The notes under the pieces: model-generated | Told to the model about the DNA's origin: nothing | The model's input: only the letters and a program-made list of their open reading frames with translations | The model's database searches: none | Translations under genes and position numbers: made by a program | Assembly (NCBI RefSeq): GCF_037975245.1 | Contig: NC_092566.1 | Coordinates: 16,157,001-16,221,000, forward strand | DNA: 64,000 bases | Reading direction: 5' to 3' | Origin: Apostichopus japonicus | Lineage: Eukaryota > Echinodermata > Holothuroidea > Aspidochirotida > Stichopodidae | Shown: piece after piece, positions 23,016 to 36,701 of the stretch | How positions within the stretch are numbered: position 1 is the first letter of the stretch | Layout: the number at the start of each line of letters is the position of its first letter

Positions 23016-26000
23016 CAATCATGGCTATAAATGTACTTTATATAGAAGACGGTATGGTATCTAAGGTGTCCTATAAATTTATGGAACACGGATATGATAA
23101 CGGGATGATGTGAAGAAATAGCTATTAAACAGTACATACTTTCAATTGCGCCCTAAGATTGCAAAGAGTTAAACAATATATATAAACATGGTTGTGGTTA
23201 AACTCAACTTTTGTGGAAAATTTTAATATGAAAACAATTAATGCAGCTGAAAGGAATTCAAGAGAAATCATTATAATAGATCATAAATTATGCAAATTTT
23301 AACATTTCTTTTTAAATGTCTAATACAACAATTTAATTCTGTACATGGCATTTGGTCTGAACTGTAATATCACACAAATTATCCAATCATGGTGATTATA
23401 TAATTTGAAATATAAAATATCATCTTGAGACAAGGTCTATCAATCTGTACCATTTAGTATCACGGTGAGGTTTACCATTCACTCCTATGGTATGCTGTAC
23501 TTGATGTATGTATGCACATTATACAGGTACTGCACTCTTAATACTTATTTAGACCAAAAGGCTGAGAATCCACGGAATAACTCATTAATTTCACACAAAA
23601 ACAAAACAAGGAAGTCTTAGACTGTCTTATTCTGGTTTTAATGTTTTTTCTTCCCCTCCTTTTTCCCTGCCTAGGAGATTCTCTTGTGATCGGAATTTAT
23701 AGGCAAATCATGCCTACCGATGCGAACATGGCTCCGAGGGCGTAAATTACTGGCACTTTCTTTCGGTAACATAACACAAGCACTGCCACCATTTAATCTA
23801 TCCACAAATTTTTTTTTGAAACAGGATTTGTAGGCTTTGATAGCAAACAGATATAGTGTCACTTTGAAGGTTTCCCTTGCTCCAACCATGGAGGTAAAAC
23901 AGAACTTAACTGTTCCCTTTCCACCAATCGCTATGGCAACAGCAAGATCATTGTCTCCAAATAGTGCAAATGTAATCAACTCTGCCAGCCAGGTATGGCA
24001 CATTCCCCAAGTGGAATGTTAACCACTGCTGTATGTATGTAAATACCATCAGAGATTCATCTATGAGGCTGGCTGGTACACAAACCGTGGACACCAATTA
24101 GTTACATACTTCTGTTTTTGTTTTTTTGTGTTTTCTTCCAGCTCCAACCAGAAATTTATTTTAGAAGATTATAATAGATCATAATTACCAAATATAAGTC
24201 AGAAAAAACTGACATTCCTTCACCAACCCCAGTCTGAACGATTTTGTTTGGTTGCATTGTGATAAATTGAAAGTTAGACAGTCTTGTGTGCGAGCGAGAC
24301 AATAAGAGATCATGCCAACCTTATAAACATAAACTAATACGAGGGAACAAAAAAATCCCTGAGTTGTGACCGACTGAACTTTTTCGCTGTACCGTTTAGT
24401 GTAGTAGTTATGTGGCAACATTCTACTTAAGAGCAAAGACTCTGTCTTTAATAGTAACTAGTGCCAGGACATTCAAGAGTGGTACCTTTAGAGCAACCTG
24501 TCACTAATACGGTGGTCGTCGATGGCCCTCCTCCTTATTAATAAAGTCCACTTTAAAAATTCATGATCTCAGTGCACTGTGGGTGGTATAGTACCAAGAG
24601 TGCTTCTTTAAAGTTCCCAAGAGACTGACCATGGACACAGTAAGTATGAAGTGCAGTAAACACTGCAAACATAAAGTTATGTATATTTACAGAGCTCTCA
24701 ATTTTTCTGCTTTTTTTGGACTTGTACAGTAAGTCTTATATGGACAACATCTGTTTACTCTAAAGCAAAGCAAAACTGGCTGGATTTGTCGGAAAGTTCT
24801 GCTCCGATTACAGTACGCTGCTTTAAGCCAGCAATTTCCACTGGATCCACAATTTTGAGTGAATATTCTTAACCTTTGCTACTTTTCTTCCGTCGAAAAC
24901 AAATCTATAGGACAATTTTAACAGATACGAAAATACTCATATGAGCACGGCAGAATGTTTCTTCCGTACATATGATAATGGGGAAAACAGCTGAGGTACG
25001 TAGCATAGAATATGTTTTACGAATTGTAAATTTCGGTTTTGCCACCTTGCTTCTTCCCTCCCCATTTCTTTACCCATTTGCTGACTTACTCCTCCCCCCC
25101 TCCTCCCTATCCCAACACCCTTCTGTGTGAACCCCACACCAATTATGGAACGCTGATTCTAAAAAGTTTTAAAAAGATAATTAGTAATACAAAATTCCTT
25201 AAATATAATTTGCGGAACTTGCCAATATATGCAAGACATGATAAATTAAAATATATACCATTTTTCTACTCTTTTCAGATCATAACTGTCTCACTACAGT
25301 TTACATTGTAGTTCACACTAGTGCACTACTTTACATTCAAACACAACATCATTTTCATAACCATGCAGCCAAATTAATAATTCTTTTTTCTTCTTTGAAG
25401 GAAATTAAAAAGTTAGTTTCATATCACAAATTAATATATCTCGAAGAAACGATACACCAAATGAAGATTGTCAAAGCGAGCTGCTGTTTCGTCAGAATCA
25501 TTACACGAATTGTTTTCTCAGTTTACAAGTTAACCACAATCTCGAGTTATTTGAGAGCGAAGACCGACTATCTCATTGTATTCTGCTGCACATTGTTCAG
25601 TAATTGTAAGTACACTGGCTCACTGGTCGACTTGGTGGGTGGATGAGGAGCCGTAGAATTGATCTCATCAACGTAACAAACAAAAGCTGTCAGAGATAAT
25701 TATCGTCTATCCAGACGAGAGACTCAAGGAAGATAAAATTATGACCAAAAAATTGATCATTGTCACAGTAATGTCATCTATTTAAGGAAATGAAGAAACT
25801 GTATCACCTACCAAAGTGTACAATACAAATACATAGCGTGTTATTAAACAAGCGTAATAATTTTAAGGGTACACATGGTTTGGATGTGCATACCATTACC
25901 TAATATGCCAGCAATAAAACTTAACAATTTGAGGTAAACAATATTGGAAACATTTGTTAACTTTGATAAATGTGCAATATTTTATGCTTTGCCAAAAAAG

Positions 26001-29000
26001 AAAAGAAAAGCAAAAAAAGGGCACATGTAAACAGTTTAAGATTCATTCTTCATTTTTTTTTTCAACATTTGCTTCGATTTGGAAACATTTGTTCAATGTT
26101 GAACCAAACGTTGTTATTCTTTGTTGGCATAAAGTCGGATGTGTGAAAATATTTACAACTCTTGTTGCAGGCAGTTAACTGTGTGACCTGCCACCCTAGT
26201 AGAAGTTTTACTGATATACCAGAAGTAGTCGACCATTAAAATAGACCATTAAATAGAGATTAGATAAGGTTATAAAATGCACTTGCTGAATGCTACGAGG
26301 TGGTTCACATTTCACAGGTGGGACTAAGGTGGTGACCATAAGCTGTTAAGAAATATGCCAGATCAAGAAATTTCAGACCAACTGAAATACTGTACTAACA
26401 GTACTATACTCAGAGATCTGTATTTACAGTACAGAGAATTATAACTAATATCAATTTATAGTATGAAACCCAACATACTGTAATGATACTGTTTAAATGA
26501 AATATGCTTTATGCCGTTTGTCTGTCGAATAATTCACTCTAGGTAGAGAGGGAGGAGGGGTAGGGAATAAGGGGGGGTGGACAACTAATGATCATTTAAC
26601 CGAGCTTGGCCACTTCTCGTTTTTCGATCCTAGGACCACAGGTGATAATGTTGTGTAGTGTTTATATATTGTACAGTAAGGTATAGTGTGTATGATTGCT
26701 GCCCACCTCACTCAGCCAATCATCAATGTCTGCATGACATCATACCTGGCTCTGAGGTAGAAGTATTTACAAGTTTTTCCTTAATATTGACAGAAGAAAA
26801 AGCAACAAAAGAACTGAAAGAGCGGAAGATAAACAAAAGAACAGAAATTGGAGACTTCCCACAGAACTATTATCACCTGGTTTTAGATGCTGAGCCTGCA
26901 CAATAAAAATACTATATATGCCTTCGAAAAATGCCGACACTATTTACTGTACCCAGTGCAATAGAACACAATGGAAAGCATGCGAGGAATTTCTGGAGTT
27001 GAGCATTGCACAACAATAGAGCAAAGGGCACATTGCTTTTATCGACTATACATACAAAAGCCAGTCTAAAATCCTGTGTGCATACAACAGTCCAGTTTCC
27101 GGTTGGGGTTGTTAGCCCACCCGTCGAAATTTTCTAAATTCTCTTACCAAGATATATATATATATATATATAGGTGTTCATATTTCTCAATAATAGTGTA
27201 ACTTTACATGGTTGTTGACCAATTAGTGATGAGACTATTTCGCATACTCATCGCAGGAATTCCCACGACTGATACGACTGATTGACAGTGTGAATTGTCT
27301 TGTGAATTACACACTATTGCATAACTCAACTGCTTCGTCATTTTGTCATTTCACAGCTCTTGGAAGCAGTTCCCACATTCCAATCCACACTGCACATAGA
27401 TGAAACAATAAAGGTTGCACCATGCCTCCTTAAATAGGGAACAATTGATTAAGACTTGGTTCCTCCTGAGCTTCCAAAATTAAGAAAAATGACCTTACTG
27501 TACATGTCATGTATGCTAGTGTCAGGCCAGGCCAAGGAGTAAGTAACACTTGTAGAGTTTGTATGAAAAATCAGAGCTTCTCCAAGAAGAAGCAAATAGT
27601 TTTGATCAATGGTTGCTATGACAACGAAGTTGTTTTAAAGAATAACACATATAGGTCACTGTTTGGAATTTCTTTGTCTCCCAGTTTTGATATACTTGAA
27701 TGAGACAAACAAAAGTAAACATTTATAGAAAATTGCCAAAGTTCTAACCATATGAAATTCCAGATCAGACCATAGATGAAAGGAATGTTTCTCAATATGA
27801 ACTCATCATAAATTAAGGATTACAATACTTGACACAAACTGTGGGAGCAAAATCTACATTTCAAAATTGACCAATGAAATACAAGCTACAGCTCAGCACT
27901 GCTGTACATATAATGTTCATTAATATGATAAGCTTATGCCAATTCTTATTGAATCCCTTAGCCAAAAAAACAAGGAGAGGTTTTAATCACAGATTTGTGT
28001 GAAGAAACAGTCATTAACGTCACATGTACTAGGATTTAGCCTCCAGGACGTAAATTGTCCAGTGTTTACAGTTTGGCAACATGCTATGCCAAAATGGTCA
28101 AATTGCTACACCAAGTCCAAAGCTATAGCCACAGCAGTTAGTTCCATATTCTGTACTAATGAAACCTTCATGCCCCAAAGGTACAACAGCTTTTCAATGA
28201 GTGTGGAATAATACAAGAATCCCTGTAGCTGTACTCCCTCTCCCCATTCCCCCCCCCCCTTCACATGTAAACACTTTCAATTCTGGTTTATCTAATTAAT
28301 TACCGGTGTAGTTAATGATACTCCCAGTAATTACAGCACCACCATTTTTTTTTTCTCATTCTTTTAAGCTGGTTCAGACTTGGTCCTCCATCTGTTGACA
28401 TTTCTGTTACTACTATTCTGACTTTGTTCTCTCCTATGGGAAGACCCTTGAAATACCCTCTGTGATTAGACTGAGAGTTTACAGTAAGTATACGTACACA
28501 GGCAGGCAACTGTCTTGCAGAGCTACTGTACGTATTGCAACAGTCCATCACCTGCATCCTAGAGCTTAGATGACGAAACAGAATTGAATCTGGTCTATAT
28601 ATTTCAAAGCAGAGCCCCTCAACCCCCTCGGGGTGACATCATCGACTTCTATACCTTCACATGTTTGTGACTATCCTCTCTCTCTATCTCTCTCTCTCTT
28701 TGCATTGCGTTTGTCTGCGATCTACCTGCAAACTGCAGATGGTAAGATAGATTACGCACACTGTGTAATGCAGTGCTATTTTTAAATGTACGGCATGACA
28801 ATTACCGTCAAGTACTGTTCATTCAATTACCGAAAATTAAACAGACAAAAAAAAATTGTCTGCACATGTATGAAGAAAGCAACTCTTTTTGTGTGTTTTT
28901 GGAATATATATTTAATAAGGACAAAGTTCCTTTATCTCTCTCTCTCTCGAAGATGTAAGGATGGTGGAAAAAGAATGCTTATGAATGAAGTAGATAGAAA

Positions 29001-30533
29001 CATCCACGAAGAGAAGGAGACAAGATTTCTCTCCTGACAGAGGAATTGAACATCTAGTCACCCCACTGAGGGCCAAAGCTGCCCAAGTTCAATGGGAGAG
29101 TACTTCACATGTACACAGCTAACTACATTAAAATAGCCATGGATTGCAGCCACACACAGTTTCTTGCTGATTATCAACTAAGAGAAAGATTTTTGAACTG
29201 CATATCAACCAAGGTCCCTGACACAAACACACACAGGGTTACTATTGATTATCAGTACTTCTGGCACTAAGACTGGTGTGAATTAAGACACCAGACACAC
29301 AGCACTAATCAAACGGCCAACCATAATAGTAATTGTTAACCACTGCTAGTACTTAATATCAAATTGTAGCCATGAGGTGCAGTATATACGGTTTCTCACA
29401 ATTTTTGTGTTGGACCGTGACAAGCTTTTATCAATTGATGTAAATCGCACTCTTTGGGTATAAATTTGATTCCAAAAATTCTGGATATATATTGAACATT
29501 ACATATGTGTGTTGTACCATATAGAGGAGAATTCTTCCAATCCACAAGGTTTCTACAAATAATTCTGATAATTCACTTGGGAGAGGGGAGGGAGAGAGGG
29601 AGGTAGGTATGGAGGGAGGGTGGGTAGGAAAGTAGTGGTATGCCATAACATGTATACAGATCCAAGATTACATTTGACACTGACACTGACCCTAATTTTA
29701 GACAATGTTTTCTTTCTAAATTCTTATCTTCTGATGTTAAAGGTCATGCACTCTCCATGGAAAAGATATAATATACTATGTATTTATACACTGAGACATC
29801 TGAATTTAACAATGTGCCCTGAACTACATTCAGTTTAAATTGTCTCCAAAAACTAAAATGCATACTGCTCAATAACTCGGGTTTTTTCATCAGTCAATAT
29901 CCATTGAACAATAGGTTGTCTACATTAATCATTTCGAGAAATCGCCAGAAAATATGTCAACTCCAGCGCAAGCGAACTAGAAACAAATTAACTGTCCGAG
30001 TAATTTATCATTCAGTCTCATGTTCTTAAATTATCAGTACTGTATGTCTTACTGACACGCTCAACTCTTGGGATAAATTTAGAAAGAGCAGCCTTAACTT
30101 AAAGACATTGTTCAATATTGGTGACAGACAATGTAAAACATACTGTGTACATAAATGTACAGTCCTTTAGGTTACAACAGAATTCAATCGCTAAATTTTG
30201 GAGGTTAACACGGACTAAGAAGGCCAAATTAAGAAGTTCCCTTCGTTTTTTGTCGTGCACACTGTACACGAAGAACAAATAATTTATTGAAAGGCCCCCT
30301 TGGAGATAAAAAACATCATGATCGTGATGACCATACAATCCAGGTTTCAATGCAAGAGAGGAACCAATTCACTTGACGATGGTATTTAAAGGGAAAGCCC
30401 AAAAATCCACACAGATTGCGGGGAAAGGGATGGAATGGGAATATGGATTTTCAAATTTCTGAATGAAATGAATTCAATAAAATGGAAGAAAAAAACCCCT
30501 AATAATTGAGGAAGCTACTGCATGTTTTATAAA
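23016..30533. other. Mostly featureless intronic DNA
   Basis: No array, SINE or foldback element was found. A moderately complex block at about 23,670-24,010 is open on both strands (110 codons minus, 61 plus) and has a GTATGG after CAG at about 23,992 that could be a plus-strand donor, but neither translation shows a domain. Short TA, CT and C runs occur at 27,150, 28,675-28,700 and 28,249. Confidence 0.4.
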
Positions 30534-30589
30534 ACATTTACTCCACACTCTGATAAAGATATATCTTTATCAGAGTGTGGAGTAAATGT
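30534..30589. repeat. 56-bp perfect palindrome
   Basis: Two 27-base arms (30534-30560 and 30563-30589) are exact reverse complements around a central AT. The arms start ACATTTACTCCACACTCTGA. No mismatch was found over the whole length, and complementarity stops abruptly on both sides. Confidence 0.85.
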
Positions 30590-32376
30590 ATACAAACTAC
30601 ATTACAGCACTGCGGGGAACAATATATTTTGTCACACAGCCGACCACGATCAAATTATACCAAAATTCCTCAAATCGTCAACCATCGTATGAGATCACAC
30701 GATGTTGTACTTACTGTACATAATATGATCCACAGTATAGATAATTAGCAAGTCTTTTGTTTTCTCTACTATTAAATATCAAACTTGGAACGTTTAACAA
30801 CAATTTGTTACGGGAAGAAACTTAACCACATATATTGTCAGATTCGTTAAAATACTAATATTAAAAGATGATCATATCACTTTAAGCACCTCAACCTGGA
30901 GTAGTTGAAACAGTAGGCCTACTTAGACAAAGGCCAAATGTCTATAACTTACATTCTTTCCGATACAGACAGATAATGTTTTTAACTTCACAGCATCAAT
31001 CGAGAGCCTTCGATATTACTTTTCAAGATTATTGCACCTATAAATTACCAAATTCTGATAAGTCACTTGAAGCAATGTTGAAAGATCAGAACAGCTCTCG
31101 TCTGGTAGTCCAACAAGTGATTATCACGAATGATAGTTAGTCTGTGGCATAATAACTACAATATATGTATGCCAATAAATTGAGGATGGCAATCACTGCC
31201 ATATTGCGAGTAATAGCCTATAGTGCTAAGGGTACAGGGCCCCATCCACATGGCACTAGCATTATGTCCATCCTACAGTGACAATATATTTATATCAGGC
31301 TACACATAATTAATGTGCGCATATATTGGACATGTACAATTTTGAAGCTACAATCGTGAAATTTACAATATTAAATAGAAAATAAATATTTTTTTTTTTA
31401 CCTTTTTCCTGCAAATTCTTGTGTATATGAAAATGTAGGGTTTCTAAAGCCAAACCAACACACCAGTGTATAATGATATGTAACTCTACATAATGAGCAG
31501 TCAAAGACAGAAATAGAGCTGCATGTTTTAAAACTTTACAATTGTTGATGTACATTGGCTAAAGAAGACGAAAAGCATACTAAGTTGTAGCAACATCTGA
31601 CTCTGAACCTTGAGAAATGACAGAGTTTGACCAACGCCATGAACAGCTTTCATACACTGTTAAGTTCTACTGGTCAGTACAGTTGTCTAGATTTGATATG
31701 CGTTTTAATAACAGTGAACTATGTTTGGCTAGAAAGGCCAAACTATAGGATGCAGGCTTATGGCTAAATTAACTTTAAGAAATACCTGCTAGGGTTAGGC
31801 ACTGTGGGACATGTGATCTAGGCATACCTCTGTTGGCCTACCAGTTTTATCAAAATTCCACCGCACTTTCAAAGACCTGTAGGACCCTAGAAAAGCATAA
31901 GACTGCCTGTCCTGTTGCTCACAATTATGAATATGACAGGCCTAAGACAATCCAACTTGTCAACATCATTAATTCTTAAGTCTGTGTGTTAGGCCTCCTT
32001 AGTAACAACAAATATGCCATAACTTAATTAGCAATTTTAGCACAGTTACACAACTATGCTTCGAACAACACTTTACTGTCCAATGTATAAACTTGCTATG
32101 CCTAACCTTATACTAACGTTACCAAACAATTTTGTTAGACTTTTCAGACATTTAGTCTAACTTAATGTAACGTTGGCCAAACTTAGCCTAAGGGGCCTAT
32201 GTCTTACTTGATGCTTCGTTAATACAGTTGGCCTATATGCTACTGTAGCTTCCTATACCCCCCAGCAACCGTTGTACCTATATTAGTAGTATGCTGTCTA
32301 TGAACATGTTATTTCTTCGGTTGACTAGTTTGTTTTCTCTTGTCAACTGTTTCTAGTTAGGCTACCTGAATGTTTT
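30590..32376 (-). other. Start of intron 1, no recognisable element
   Basis: This non-coding stretch directly follows the splice donor. It is AT-rich, with stops in all frames and several AGGCCTA/TTAGGCC words (around 31,800-32,230), but no array, SINE or convincing exon. The longest open frame in it (81 codons, 31310-31555) shows no domain pattern. Confidence 0.5.
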
Positions 32377-32382
32377 ACTTAC
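32377..32382 (-). other. Splice donor of intron 1
   Basis: Read on the minus strand, GTAAGT directly follows the exon's final G and matches the U1-complementary consensus from +1 to +6. Reading through it gives only two more codons before a stop, which supports it as the true exon end. No acceptor and next exon could be assigned downstream (lower coordinates), so the intron probably runs past the left edge. Confidence 0.75.
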
Positions 32383-32851
32383 CGTTATTGGCTGTACTTT
32401 TCACTATTTTCCTGACTTTTTTGTCAGCTGTATCTGGGTTTCCAGTCAATTGAAATTCGGTGTTAACTTCCGAATCCGATACGTTAATATAAAACATATA
32501 ATTTGTTCCAGTGTTAAATTGACTTAACTCCTCCACACAAGGATTAAATGATCCAAATCCGCTTATTGTAATCCTTTCACCTTTTAGCGCATTGTCCGAG
32601 AGTTTTTTACAATCCCTTTTAACTTTTATTCTTACCGATGTATTATGTCTGTCTAATATCTCCCCTTCAACAACGATCGGGGCTCTGTAAGTCTTGACAT
32701 CAGTAGCTTCCTGAGTTGATCTACAACTTTGTGATTCCACAAAACAAGTTCTGCTGCACAGTAGTAAAATCATTAAAAGGCACTTATAAAGTAACGGATT
32801 AATTATTAATCCCGCCATACTAGCTGCTCTCCAGATCTGCAGCTTTTTCAT
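32383..32851 (-). CDS. First coding exon of a secreted or membrane ligand with an agrin/neuregulin-type N-terminal domain (partial gene)
   Basis: Seen: an open frame of 156 codons plus one base, ending at an excellent donor (G|GTAAGT), so the following intron is phase 1. A hydrophobic core at residues 20-32 with basic residues before it looks like a signal peptide, with cleavage probably between residues 34 and 42. Residues about 55-151 match the pattern shared by the agrin NtA domain and the N-terminal region of long neuregulins: YRAPIVVEGEI, an RIKVKR strand, GERITISGFG, C105, a TG..YMFYIN strand, then a P-D-x(3)-K-K-V-x-K-I stretch typical of neuregulins. N-glycosylation sequons lie at N70 and N123. 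Met1 has a poor Kozak context; Met12 (32816-32818) has A at -3 and G at +4 and is the likelier start. Known: phase-1 introns are usual between extracellular modules, so an Ig, EGF or follistatin module should follow. Inferred: a neuregulin-like growth factor or an agrin-like matrix protein; the sequence does not decide. The remaining exons are not identified here. Confidence 0.72.
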
Positions 32852-32899
32852 CGAAACGAAACAAAATATCGCACGAAAGGAATGATTATTGAAAGTTCA

Positions 32900-32945
32900 A
32901 CCGGTTTACCAACTAAATTAGTACTCACTTATACACGTGCGTGCG
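32900..32945 (-). promoter_or_regulatory. Possible core promoter: TATA-like box beside an E-box
   Basis: On the minus strand GTATAAGT (around 32928-32934) lies about 80 bases before the first ATG and about 110 before the better Met12. A perfect CACGTG E-box sits at 32934-32939, followed upstream by a short GTGC repeat. Spacing would place transcription start near 32,900 and a short 5' UTR. This is positional inference only; a distant upstream promoter with a spliced leader exon is equally possible. Confidence 0.25.
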
Positions 32946-33691
32946 TGCGTATCAAGCAGAAGTTTACAAATGATCACTGGTATCGAAGTTCAGTACAGTT
33001 AGTATAGTACTAGTGCTTGCCGCACAATATGAATATTCATATATGGAAGGAAAGAGGTCCTACATGTTATATAGCTCATACGTACATATTAACTGATGAT
33101 AGGATTTAAAGATAGCATAAATTCATAGTATACCTTTTGTGGTTTTGCTTTATATGGGGGGCTTTCGTTTCTCCTCTTTTTTTTCTTCAAATGTACTCAT
33201 TACCGTCTGCCGCCCCGCCCCTCCCCCTCCCGGTGATCTCAGAGGCTTAACCACCTAATGACGACAAAAACAATAACAACAACAACAAACATTATATTAG
33301 TGGATTTCAGTATACCATTCATGAACGTTTCCTAAATGAGGGGGTAGCAGTTGTGAAAAAAAGGGGCATGCATGATGAAAGCAATTTGGAAATTAGATAA
33401 CTGTGTACCCACTATTTTCATATTTAGATAGACTAAATTATTCCTTCGTACTACATATATATTTTTCTTTCCTAACTTGACGATCATAGGGTTAACAGGT
33501 CAGTCTAAAAATACTTGTAGGACGACCCGAGAACCTTACTGCGAATAAATAACAATTAAGTGACGATTTTGAGTTGAAAGAATTCCAAGAGCTTCTCGAT
33601 GAACCTGTTGCTATGTATTACAGCCCTGGGAAAAACTGGCCATGAACAGGAAGAAACTTGACAAAATTGGGGACTAGACAAAGAAAGTAAA

Positions 33692-33693
<2 letters not shown>

Positions 33694-33760
<67 letters not shown>
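33694..33760. repeat. (TA)n microsatellite
   Basis: About 67 bases of TA about 840 bases upstream of the exon at 32.4-32.8 kb. No SINE end is recognisable. Confidence 0.92.
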
Positions 33761-33762
<2 letters not shown>

Positions 33763-35409
33763 GCATAAACTGAATCGTGAGCAACTTGACGCGCAAAGTA
33801 GAGCATATTACCAGACGCCCGGAATCGCAGCGTGTAAATGGGTTGTCTTGAGTCGCGCACGATTTATCACGCACAGTTAGAAAGTTGTTCCATTTCAACA
33901 AATGGTCATTTACACGACACGACATTCGTATGCGATAAACATGTGCGTTTGATGCTATATGGTTGAGGGTATGAGATACATATGTGGTGCCAGAAGCAAG
34001 GCATCTTGCGGGATATCCGTATTAAACCATTAAAATTTAACCAAATCACTAAAAAACTGAAAAGAGAGAGAGTAAATAAGACATCTTTAAGTTCGTTAGT
34101 CCTAATGAAAAATTGTAACTGATATTACATAATAATATGAAATCATGTTATCTTTTTAACCCAATCAGCATCCGATATTTCACTATCTGCTACAGGTGAT
34201 AGATACTTCAGGAAATATGGCAAAGGGATAACCAGGGGTACGCTAGCAAGCCAATATACATAGGGGTTCCTTACATTTTTATGAGAACATTTATTACTTT
34301 TAGAGACAATGTATTCTCAAGATTTCACACTGCAAATTCTGTCGACCTCAAATTAGATTTAACCTCCGAAAAAAGGGTTCTTGTAGTTAATAAGGTGGAT
34401 CCACACACCAAGTTTGAATTTATTTTATGTACTTCTGGAATTATTGCCTTCGTAGAGGTCACATACACAGTCTCATGCATGCATGAACACAAGGAATTAA
34501 AAAAGTAGAAAAAGAAATTAAAGTTTTTCAAAGCAATCAAATTGAGATCATCATTCACAATGACAAAGGTGTTCAGTCAGGGACAGAGGGAAAGAGAGAG
34601 AAGTGGAGACAGACATTGTAAAACGATCTCAACGAGAAACATTAGAACAATTATCGTTAAATGTGCTAATAGTTTATACGTGGAAAACGTTTGTACAAGC
34701 ATGCCTCCATGGTACAAGTATCAAGCGTGGAAGTTTGCACCGTTTTACCCAACCTCATGTAACTAACATGAGCGCGCGTGTGCGTATGTGGGAATCAGGG
34801 ATGCGTAACGGCGCTACACAACATCATGGCATGAAAGCGTTTGCGCTGTGGGGGTCGACCAAAGTAAAGGGAAATGAGTTTATCCATTAATATATGTGAG
34901 AGAATACTCGTTTAGGCTAGATCTGGGCAGTGGTCCCCTTTAACCTTCGCTAATACGATAGGTGATGAGTCTATGTAATGTCGACTATATGGTGTGAACT
35001 AGTCACAATGTGGTATATCAATCAATTTGTTATGTTTAGGATATTTTTCATCCGTTGAGCAAATCGATACGTCTAAGAATATAACCATGGAATGAGATGG
35101 TTTGTATTTAACCATGTTTTGGTAGCCATTAAGTATAACATTTTCAAGCGTCATATAATGACTTTATACAGTCTAAAAACTTGTTTATCCTTCAGGAAAT
35201 GGATTAAGATGGAACCATTGTATCTGCATGTAAATGTCAACTTGTAAAGTAATACGTTATAGGGATGTTTCCTTCGTCTAAATCTCGTCACCGAGTCATA
35301 AACGGCTGATACGGATGTGGTAAATCCAATATATGTGTTGGTGTATTATCATATAGTAATCTGGAGATACTTTTCGGCCTGCATGCGAGTTGCGAAAAAT
35401 AGCAAGCGA

Positions 35410-35411
<2 letters not shown>

Positions 35412-35496
<85 letters not shown>
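35412..35496. repeat. (TA)n tail of truncated SINE
   Basis: Pure TA for about 85 bases, continuous with the family A SINE 3' end at 35,497. Confidence 0.92.
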
Positions 35497-35499
<3 letters not shown>

Positions 35500-35550
35500 G
35501 AAATCGTAGTGAGTTGGAAAATCCAGCCTCCACCGGGATTCGAACCATGT
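35488..35550 (-). repeat. SINE family A, 5'-truncated fragment with TA tail
   Basis: This fragment keeps only the T-arm/B-box part (GGTTCGAATCCCGGTGGAGG on the minus strand) and the conserved 3' end TTTTCCAACTCACTACGATT, running directly into an 85-base (TA)n tract. It confirms that the TA tract is the 3' tail of this family. Confidence 0.65.
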
Positions 35551-36701
35551 TTAAAAACTTCTTGAATACAATATTTTCAATTTGTTCCTTTTGCGTTTAA
35601 TATCCCCCCCCCCCCCCCAACCACCATTACCTTATATTTACAGTAACATATTCTCTACCAATGTTGAAATACGATCTACTGAATTATGAGACAAGGGAAG
35701 ACGTGCGTATGGTATTCCGAGACGCATGTTGCCATGTACCGTTACTTATTTCACTGCCCATCTCCATCTCCCATTACAACTCATACCCCAACCCCCGCCT
35801 CCTCCGCACCCTTCTCCCTTCGTATGCCTATCAAGTGGTTCGAAAGTTGTATTTTCTTTCTGTAAAACGCGAGGCATCTTTATAAACTTTCAGTACAAAA
35901 GCAGGTTGCGTGCATAACAGATTACAAGTTTACAATTGATCGGAATTCAGATATTTGTTTCCATAACAGGTAGATTCGCCGTCATACAGTAGCCTATAAA
36001 TGCAATAACACATACCATCCTATATACCGTTTGAGAGTTGCACATAAAACCGTCAAATCTATAAATTATACCACAAAGGAACACTGTTTTATCCCAAAGG
36101 AGGCATCGAAGTCCAATGCGCGGCAGTTTACACTCGATTCGAAGTCTGCTCACGGAGCTAAAAAGTTCAGTCTGAGGAGCGTCCGAATCACAACCGATTT
36201 TAGTCTCTACAGGGTCAAAAACAGAACTTCGAATCAGTATACTTTAAAACGCTCATTTGAGGTCTCTAGTCCGCGATCGGTTGGATATGAGACTAGAATC
36301 AGGGTGCTTCCACGCCCAACTCGAATCATTCTAGCCGTTCAGGAGATCCACTGCCTCCAGGAAATATTTAAAGGTCATTGGTGTTGCCTCCAAACGTGCT
36401 TGAAACTAGACAGTTAACTCTGGTCCCTATACGATGTTCAAACTTCAAGAGGCATTTCTCCCGCTAACTTCAAAGCATTTGTCATGTTGAAGGCGACAAT
36501 CAGTCAATATTTGGGATTATAACTATGAAATGGGTCAGATCCTCCCGGAAAGTAAAGTTATGAAAAGTCTGGGTAACTTTTATCATACAAACTTTTGCGG
36601 GCTATTCTGATTGCAGATTAACCCGTATTGCTCATTCCAAAACGATACCATGGATACACTCCATTCCACCTCCCACTCCCCTCCCCGTCCCCTCCCCCGG
36701 C

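Noticed and set aside
23671-24022. Opposed open frames of 110 and 61 codons with a CAG|GTATGG on the plus strand
   Set aside because: Neither translation resembles a known domain and no acceptor fits. It was kept only as a remark in the regional entry.
36031-36417. A 128-codon plus-strand frame as a gene
   Set aside because: No domain, signal or splice signals are visible, and an overlapping minus-strand frame is also open, so chance is the simplest reading.
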